64,000 nt of DNA. It comes from Pararge aegeria (Eukaryota; Arthropoda; Insecta; Lepidoptera; Nymphalidae). The notes beneath the pieces are model-generated. The model had not been told where the DNA came from. It saw nothing but the letters and a program-made list of their open reading frames with translations, and made no database searches. The stretch covers positions 20,584,001 through 20,648,000 of the forward strand of contig NC_053183.1 in assembly GCF_905163445.1 (NCBI RefSeq), read 5' to 3'. The position numbers were made by a program, and so were the translations under genes. Below are positions 56,901-64,000 of the stretch, piece by piece. The stretch's first letter is position 1. Every line of letters begins with the position of its first letter.

Positions 56901-59245
56901 TAGTTTCAGGGATGGAATGTATCGCCTGTTAAATGTGTCACCATTTCACAGATCCGGAGTAGGATTCACAACATTGTAACGCAACCACAACGTAATTTAG
57001 AGACTTACGAATAGATGGCGTTGCATTTTCTACTATTCCGATCTTTACATGTTTTGTTTTAAAAAGGTTACAATATTTTACGGCTGTGTACTTTGCAGAT
57101 ATAATTTTCGTTATAAAACTTGAGATACTACTATCAATTTTACACAACAAACATTTTTATTTCTATGTATTAAATATGATTTTAATAATTGTACGTAAAA
57201 TAAAAAGTCTAAAGTTAAGTTTTGTTAACTTAGCTGTTTTAAATAGGCAAAATATGGTTTTAAAAATGTATCAATTTATCGGTTTTCTATCGGTTAATTG
57301 TCTACTTTTAAGGCTAGCATAGTTTTGTTCGTACTGTAAAGCTATGTTATTTACGAATAGATATTAAATTTTTTAACAAGTATTTGTTAGTTTGAGGGAC
57401 GAAGACCATTTGCTATCTTATTAAAAATGTACTAGACCTATTTTATTACTGTTTGCTCTAACTCCATTATATAATAAAAAGTTTTAAAGCAGTAATGGGT
57501 CGCCATCGCCTTTTGCGATGAGTTTTTTTTTATTTCAATGCTTGTAAAAATCCTAATAAAATGTGTTGATGAACTGATGCTTAATATATTATTGTTTAGT
57601 TTAAAAATAAATAAATGACAAAGAATTCAAATTGTAATTAAGGTTCTAGAAAAACCGAAATCTTATTTTAATTTGTGACGTAGTTAATAAGCAAATATTT
57701 AAGTTGAATTATAACTTTAAAAAGTTAAGGTTACCTTCAAGTTTTGAGAATAAGGCAGTGATAATAAATAAGGTAATGAAATCAAAACTTAACGAGAAAA
57801 AATTAACGCAATTTTTTACCTATAGCCTCTTATGCTTTGTCCTCATTATTATACAAAAAGTATCTAATATTATACAATATTATAAAAGGCTAATTCTTGT
57901 GTTGTTGTGGCCTTAATATCTTAAATAGTTTGACGATAAAGATTATCATAAACAAAGGACAGATATTGCACTGAAACATTTGCCATCAGGTATTTATATT
58001 AAAACTGAAATACCTACAAAGCTGTCAAAATAAAATACGAAAAACATGCTTATTTTATTTACCTACATGTTTTAACTAACTAATAAACTAAAAGAAAACT
58101 TGATCAAACTTTTCGAAAGAGTTGTATATTGTATCTTATTAAAACAGCCTTCCATTTTTCAAATATATTTTTCGTACTTATTTTATTTCACAAAGTCGTA
58201 AATACGTCGAATACGAATTGCCATATGTCATATTTTAAAATGCATTTATTTACATATATTATCCGAAAAATACGTGATGACGAATGTGTTGGTGTAAAAT
58301 CTGTATCAAAGAAAAGAAAGTTGAATCACCTTAATTAACAGGTACACTTCATTGCGTGTTTAAGCGAACATTATGTGAAAAATACACTATCATGTCATGG
58401 TTCGCAAACATATCGTCATGCTAAAGAAACTGTCACTGGTGCCGATTTATTTTCTTGACAGTTCATTACAGATTATGACGTTCTCATTAAAAACACTACG
58501 TCGGACTGACATGAGAACTTGTTATTTAATCACACATTATATGTTGTTACACATTTTTGAAGATGTTAGTGAGGTTTAATTTGTAGAAGTTTGAAATGTA
58601 ATCACGCGTTATCAGCTTAACTGATTTGAAAGAAATTTGACTAACAGATAGATTCCATACCTACTTTACTAACACATGTGATTATACTGGAAAAATATTT
58701 GTTTCCTTTAGAAATGTCTAGTAATCGAAAGCAAGGATATGTGTCACAGTTAATAGACAGTTAATAAAAAAATATATTGAAGCATTTCTGGTTCTTGGTT
58801 TTTTTTTGTAAACAAGAAGTCATGATCATAGACCTATTATCCAAAATGGAATGCGATATATCAACTGATCTCGGTATCGAAGAGTAACATTACACTACCA
58901 TGGAATGGGGTATGTCAAGTTATAGAAACTTTCGCTACATAACAAATTATAAACAATATTATCTACATCAAAATAAATCTGAAGGGCTTAAAACTAGTTA
59001 ACATTGCACTTGTCCTTAGGAGGAGTGTTAATCTACAGGGTTACAACATAAGTGAACATCGTTCCTAAACGTTAAAAGACAACGATATTTTATAGAAAAG
59101 TCATATACAAATACCACGAGATTCTACAAGGGAGCTTCACACACACGCAAATATGAGTCCGTTCACACACCACTCACGCACACAACTACGATCTATAGAA
59201 ATGCTTCATTTTGAGCTGTAGGGCGATGTAGGGCCGTTACACTCC
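53940..59245 (-). other. repeat-poor AT-rich region, possible long 3' UTR of zinc-finger gene
   Basis: In contrast with 33-53 kb, I recognise almost no SINE, LINE or Helitron pieces here. Minus-strand AATAAA sites (TTTATT on +) occur at several places, for example near 58045, 58446 and 53972, so the 3' end cannot be fixed. The candidate + exon at 56165 lies inside. A GC-richer hairpin GCGTCCG-TTTCC-CGGACGC is near 56439-56458. Confidence 0.35.
56165..56346 (+). CDS. possible terminal coding exon of an unidentified + strand gene
   Basis: After a CTGAAATAG acceptor the frame encodes about 60 residues ending in TAG at 56344-56346. The sequence has Trp, Arg/Lys and mixed residues first (RRWDSKK, IYTWVFQGR) and then an acidic, Ser-rich end (DISDGCSESEADGN). 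That texture is more protein-like than the AT-rich flanks, and there is no ATG, so it would have to be a 3' exon. AATAAA at about 57472 could end the transcript, converging with the zinc-finger gene. I found no matching upstream exon and recognise no family. It could also be conserved untranslated sequence. Confidence 0.25.
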
Positions 59246-60704
59246 CTAGTCCCGCCCGATCCGCTTGTGGATTTGCTGGTGCTTTATTAGATGCGCCTTT
59301 TGCCTGAAAGCCTTCGCGCACACGTCGCATCGGAACGGCTTTTCCCCCGTGTGCGTCCGAAGATGCACCTTTATGTTGGACTTATTCAGGAAACCTCTAT
59401 TGCAAATCCCGCACCGGTGTACTGGCTTCTCCTTCCCGAGCAACCCACTCAGTTCCGCCGACGTCGCCGATGCAAACGACAAGGAACTCCCGTGGAGTCC
59501 ATTGCTGGCTTGCTTTGCCTTCGCTCTACTTCTTTTGCTTTTATTCGAGGGAGTCACTGTCGTCGTGTGAGCGTGTGGATAACCTAGTAGCCTATCTGGA
59601 CTGCAAAGCCCGTCTGGTTTTAGCCCAAGTGCATAATGCGAGGCGTACCGACCGTTTAGTAAGCTGCCCACGCCGTCTGTTGTGGACACGGCGTTACCGG
59701 GAGGCGATGATGTAGATATAACATCCATTCCATAGCTGGTTGAGCTTGGGGCTTCTTGCTTTACTGGGGGACCGTTTTGTAGTCTATTTTGAAGCAATGG
59801 CATGTAACTCTGCGTGAGTAATGATTGCAGCGTCGAGCCCGCTTGCCCTAAGTTTTTGTGCAGAAACTCCTGGCTTTTTAGGAATTCTTGACTGGGTTTA
59901 CATGGAAAGTCTATGCTAGACTGGTGACTGCATTGTGAAGGTGGTGGGGAACCTGGGAGACCGAATTCAGATAAGTCCTGCGGTACAATCTTGTCTCCAT
60001 GCTGGCTATAAGCACCCGCAATCCAGGCATCTATATCCATCCAGCTGTCTCTTGAGTCATTTTTTTCTGGGTCTTCGGGTTGAGACGGGACGGTGGTGTC
60101 AGCTATTGCCGAGCCGATGATAGCCGCTATGTCATCCATAGAGCTAATGTCGCATGGATACATGTCTTGCTTGTTGTTATCGTCGAAGAATTTAGTCCGC
60201 GGCGAGCACGACTTAGCGCACGAATCAGCAACCGGTGCTGACGATTCCGGAAACGGTTTCGTGTCAGAATCCAAAGGGAAGGGTTTAACGTCTTCTAAGT
60301 CCGGAGGCTCGGAGTCGGCAGCGCAGGTAGAGGAGGATACCACGTCGTGGTCGGTGCTGTAGCCGCTCTGGGTGGGGTAGTTGTTGTTTTCCTCGGGGAG
60401 GCGCTGAGCGATGGCGTGGAAGTGGTGTCCGGAGATGCCGTTGATGGACAGATGCCCCGTGTAGCCGGTGAAGGGGGGTAGAGGCTTGAGCTCGTGCGGC
60501 GGGGGCGACAGCAGCGAGTCGAGCAGCTCGTGACAGGGCGGGGAAGGCGCGTCCAGCTTGGGCTCGAGCCAGCAAGAGCCCAGCAAAAGCTCGTCGCCGG
60601 GCGCGCCGCCCGCGCCACCGCACTTCATGCCGCGCCTTAGCGCCGCACCGCCGACAGAGAGCCCGCCGCCGCCATACTTGGACGCCGCCACTCTGCTGCG
60701 CTCT
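59246..60704 (-). CDS. C2H2 zinc-finger transcription factor, terminal exon (5' exons missing)
   Basis: One long open frame (505 codons if read from an ATG at 60761-60763) ends at TAG 59246-59248. I place the true exon edge at 60704, where a pyrimidine-rich TTGTTCCGCAG acceptor (minus strand) sits, so the first 20 or so codons from that ATG are probably intron. Two C2H2 fingers lie at the very C-terminus: residues 451-471 (CGIC, HLRTH) and 479-499 (CDVC, HQQIH), joined by a standard TGEKPFR linker and followed by KRIGRD. The preceding 430 residues are Pro-, Ser- and acid-rich, typical of a regulatory region, with a SUMO-type VKQE motif and a conserved-looking GISGHHFHAIAQRLP stretch. It is probably nuclear and DNA-binding. 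I do not recognise the orthologue. An in-frame inner Met (MKCGGAGG) is an alternative start. Confidence 0.88.
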
Positions 60705-62271
60705 CTGCGGAACAAAGGTCTAGTTGTAGTAATAGAATAACAAAATCTGTTCAATCCTACCATAACAATGTTCCAAAATGTATCAATACTTAATATTATG
60801 CAGGTATCGAATAGTGGAACAGTTTTGAAAAAACCAGCAAATATTCATTTCCTGAATTTTAAGCGTGGTTGACTACAGCCTAAACTCTTTTTAACCTACA
60901 ATCCTACAATCTTGTGCGAAATATTCTATAATTTCTAATGCAGTTACCGAAAACTTCGTAGGTACTGTCACAAGATTCAGCGTTTCGTTCGTTTTTTTCC
61001 ATAGCTCAGTATGTAAGTAATATGTAAACCGATTTCGACTTTTTAGAAATGACAGGTCACTTGATTAGTTAACGTTGCAGGTAGTTGCTGCTGTACCTAC
61101 TGTAATTTTTCATAATGTTAGTTGAGTTTTCTTTAAAACCTATTAATTTATTTCCTGACAATACATTAACTTGACGTCGAATAAAAAAAGAACGTTATAT
61201 CTATAGGTGTTGTAATTTAATGTAGGTTAGTCGAATACGAAATCAAGATATTGGTGGTCAATAAACGTTTCCATTTTGCAGCGCGCGCCGCTCCGCTTGA
61301 CTAGCTATCGGTGTTGGCTCGCCGATACTCGGCAAGACATTTTTATTTCATATTGCCATACAAGTAACCAGGCTTACATTAGCATTATTTCCTCGCGAAA
61401 TGGAACAAGTTTACAATTCATATTTTGTCACAGATACCTACCAATTTATCACCCGCTGGGGAGTTGAAATGTCATTCGGTTGCCAATGTTTCGGTAATCA
61501 AGAATATGATGACAGAAAAGTAAGTGATAAAGCCCGATGAGCTTATTAAAAACGTGTTCAATCGTCAGTTATCATAAATATCAGACACAATAGATTTGAA
61601 GAAAAAAATATGTTCTCGTGCGTTGAGCTTTTCCTAAAGAACATTAAAATAAACTGCGTGTTGAAAGAGTTTACAGGATTTTTGAAATTTATGATTTTTA
61701 ATATTTCATTTATGTTGATTCGTGGGGGACCCAAGGTTCTAAAAGGCTGATCAAATCAACGATTAACTCAGATTGTTGTCAAATTAATATTCATATAGTT
61801 TTTGCCGATTCTTTTGTGAAAAAATCTCTAAATTAAACTTCACTGATGGATCTAACAGGGTTGCTATCCTTTTCCAAAAAGAACAGGCATTTTTGGACCT
61901 TGAAATACATCAATAATTTCTAATGTACACTGTCTGAAAGTAATTGAATAACCCAAATGACATTCAAACAGGTTGAGTTGGAGGGGGTTAAAATGGTTGG
62001 AAGTAGAACAATAAATTAAAAATATGTACACCTGTCACTTGAAAACTTGCTTTGTGCACAGCCACTCTAATAATCTTATAGTAGAAAAAAAATCGTTTAA
62101 AAATATACTTAATTAAATTAAAATAAAAAGTTTTCTCCACAAAGAAGATACATACTTAATTATAATATCTGCCGCAGTTAATTAAAGTGTATATTAGCAT
62201 GTTTAATGATCTCATTAAGAGGATGCTAGCGATGTACAGATACGGCGGGCGGCGCTCGGCGGTCCACTTAC

Positions 62272-62347
62272 TGCGCGTGGTGTGAGCATGCACAATTAAC
62301 CGAGTTATTCGAGTTAGCTGACCGTGTTCTTTGTAACCGCCTACTAA
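62272..62347 (-). CDS. possible upstream exon of the zinc-finger gene
   Basis: On the minus strand a TTTCATAGCAG acceptor precedes 62347 and a perfect GTAAGT donor begins at 62271. The 76 bases between are open in the phase needed to join the acceptor at 60704, encoding a Ser- and Asn-rich stretch without Met. It could equally be non-coding leader or chance. The intron would be about 1.6 kb. RNA-seq reads spanning 62272 to 60704 would settle it. Confidence 0.2.
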
Positions 62348-63239
62348 CTGCTATGAAATGGATTATGGATTATGTTGAGGCATGCATGTCTTTGATTTTT
62401 TTCCAAGATGGGTTAGTTGGGACGTCAACTGGACCAACGGACGCTCAATGTTGGACAGCATTAGACATCTTTTGTAAATGTTTTTTTTGCCCTCCCTGCA
62501 TGGCTTACATTTTCTCCATATGTTTTATGTTTTGTAGTTAGAGACCCGTGCCCTGTAAGCCGGTAATGGGTTGATATGATGAGACTACGTAGAAATACTC
62601 GGATTACTACGATGACACGTACGTGTACTAAGATGACAGATGAATATTTAATGAATATTATCCATAAATACTTATAATATTCAGATACAGATAAGATTGA
62701 CCGATTCCTGAGATCCTGCTATCAGATGCAACAGATAAAATTACCATTATCCACGGTTATTGAACAATAAGTCTAAGGCTTTGCAATTGAAAGTTAAACT
62801 GTCAAATTGATCTTTAAACTCGTATTGGACGATCGTAGCAGTGATTTTGATAATAGTATAATAATAATAGCTTGTAAATTTAAATTGAAATTTTCTTTAT
62901 TCATGTAAACAATATTGACGTAATAAATAATTCATGTAAACAATGTAAACGTAATTATTTCACATTTAAAATACCATTTAAGGATTTTAGCTTTGTACAT
63001 TGATTTTCTATATAACTATTTGTAAGCTCACTGGCTTCAAAGGCAACAAAAGTCGTCATTTCACAAACATAGAAAGAAAACTTAAATTATACAACCCCTT
63101 ATGAACTCAGCACGTTCATAGCAATGGGATAGGTTCATTAAACTGATTCCAGAATCCTCTTACAAAACGATAAATACGATTATATAACGTTTATCACGAT
63201 TGAGCAATGTTATAACATATCATTGTAAATGAACAATGT

Positions 63240-63300
63240 TTCTCTACGTATCTTCCATAAGTAGCGCCTACTTCGCTAGTTGTAGAAGATACGTAGAGAA
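63240..63300. repeat. 16-bp palindrome with a smaller palindrome in its loop
   Basis: TTCTCTACGTATCTTC (63240-63255) pairs with 63285-63300. The 29-base loop contains AAGTAG-CGC-CTACTT. Confidence 0.85.
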
Positions 63301-63671
63301 GTACTGTTCCAGCTTTCTAGGATTAACGTAGCAAAGTGATAACAACTAAGCCATCGTGAGGTATCTCTCCATCGTCTCGTACAAGACTGGAATCTCGGAT
63401 GTAAACTTGCCGATAACCACTTGAGGGGTTGCTACGGCGTCACCGGGGGAGTGGGGCGCGCGAAAGCTCGCCATCTCGCCATGAGAAGAGCCCCAGGGCT
63501 CGACGACATCGGGGGGGAAGTGGGAGACGTCGACCCAAGGGTGCCTCCTGCGAGGACTTGGACCTCGGCTCGGTTCGACGTTAATCTGACTGTTTCTGAA
63601 GTGTGTCGAAAATGTTTTCGTATTTACATCAAGATTCCTACCAACTCAATTCATGAACATTGGTTGCGGTT

Positions 63672-63780
63672 CTTTCTAGAAAACTATATATTAAACCATT
63701 ACCGGCCGACTACAGGGCCCGAGTCTCCTCTCAGAATGATTCGGGTTTAGGCCGTAGTCTACCACGCTGGCCGAGTGCGG
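63672..63780 (-). mobile_element. SINE-A tail fragment, reverse
   Basis: CATTACCGGCCGACTACAGGGCCCGAGTCTCCTCTC and GGCCGTAGTCTACCACGCTGGCC, then an abrupt change to the next element. Confidence 0.65.
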
Positions 63781-63925
63781 AATAGAATAGAATAGAATAG
63801 AAAAACTTTATTGCAACACAACAAAAAAAAGGAAAATACAAGGAAAACAGTAATAGTACTCAGTGCTAGGGTGCAAAGGCGGCCTTATCATTAAAAGTGA
63901 TCTTTTAAAGGCAACCTGAGCGTAC
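63781..63925 (-). mobile_element. non-LTR retroposon tail with (GAATA)n, reverse
   Basis: GAATAGAATAGAATAGAAAAACTTTATTGC through GGCGGCCTTATCATTAAAAGTGATC. A forward copy lies at 36468-36598. Confidence 0.7.
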
Positions 63926-64000
63926 GAAGCCGATAAAAGAGTGGAAAATGGATGGTGCATAAAGTAAGTAACAAAAAAAAAAAAAAAAACAAAAAAAAGA

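Larger units (their letters stand above)
60764..63671. other. 5' side of the zinc-finger gene: intron and repeat fragments
   Basis: Mostly AT-rich. Contains the candidate exon at 62272-62347, a SINE-A tail at about 62540-62580 (AGACCCGTGCCCTGTAAGCC), a reverse SINE-B fragment at about 62615-62690 and a GC-rich patch at 63420-63595 with no supported gene. Confidence 0.4.

Noticed and set aside
63421..63600. Frame with RRAPGLDDIG, recalling the reverse transcriptase APG-D motif
   Set aside because: Only a few residues fit and the rest of the frame shows no RT similarity; too weak to call a LINE.

Overview
The window reads as nuclear DNA of a lepidopteran insect, probably a butterfly. Three things point there: the peroxiredoxin matches the moth and butterfly thioredoxin peroxidase over its whole length, the multi-exon gene carries a Nanos-type zinc finger, and the AT-rich spacer is full of interspersed repeats of lepidopteran type (two tRNA-derived SINE families, Helitron-like elements ending in CTAG, non-LTR retroposon tails and small inverted-repeat MITEs). 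Genes have short, GC-richer exons with GT-AG introns. There are no operons and no CRISPR arrays.

Layout. 1-2,300 is repeat-bearing spacer. 2,300-8,515 holds a small two-coding-exon gene on + for an unrecognised protein of about 100 residues, with a plausible promoter and leader exon. 11,558-17,126 is a complete four-coding-exon 2-Cys peroxiredoxin gene (195 residues). 17,700-22,590 is spacer with Helitron-like pieces and a degenerate array of evenly spaced short palindromes. 22,594-31,042 is a complete seven-exon nanos-family gene (311 residues) whose introns hold many transposon fragments. About 31-53 kb is gene-poor and packed with nested SINE and LINE fragments. About 53-59 kb is much poorer in repeats, with a possible terminal coding exon on + at 56,165-56,346. 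59,246-60,704 on - is the last large coding exon of a C2H2 zinc-finger regulator whose upstream exons run toward or past the right edge.

The genes do not form a pathway. The peroxiredoxin is cytosolic antioxidant housekeeping, Nanos is a germline and translational-repression factor, and the zinc-finger protein is a likely transcription factor. The most interesting points are a Nanos finger one residue shorter than usual in its first zinc knot, two palindromic MITEs of one family bracketing exons 2-4 of the peroxiredoxin gene (one in its 3' untranslated region), several perfect short-loop palindromes of 16-27 bp, and the evenly spaced palindrome array. I found no clear previously undescribed system. 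Repeat boundaries come from comparing copies by eye and are good to about 10-30 bases.
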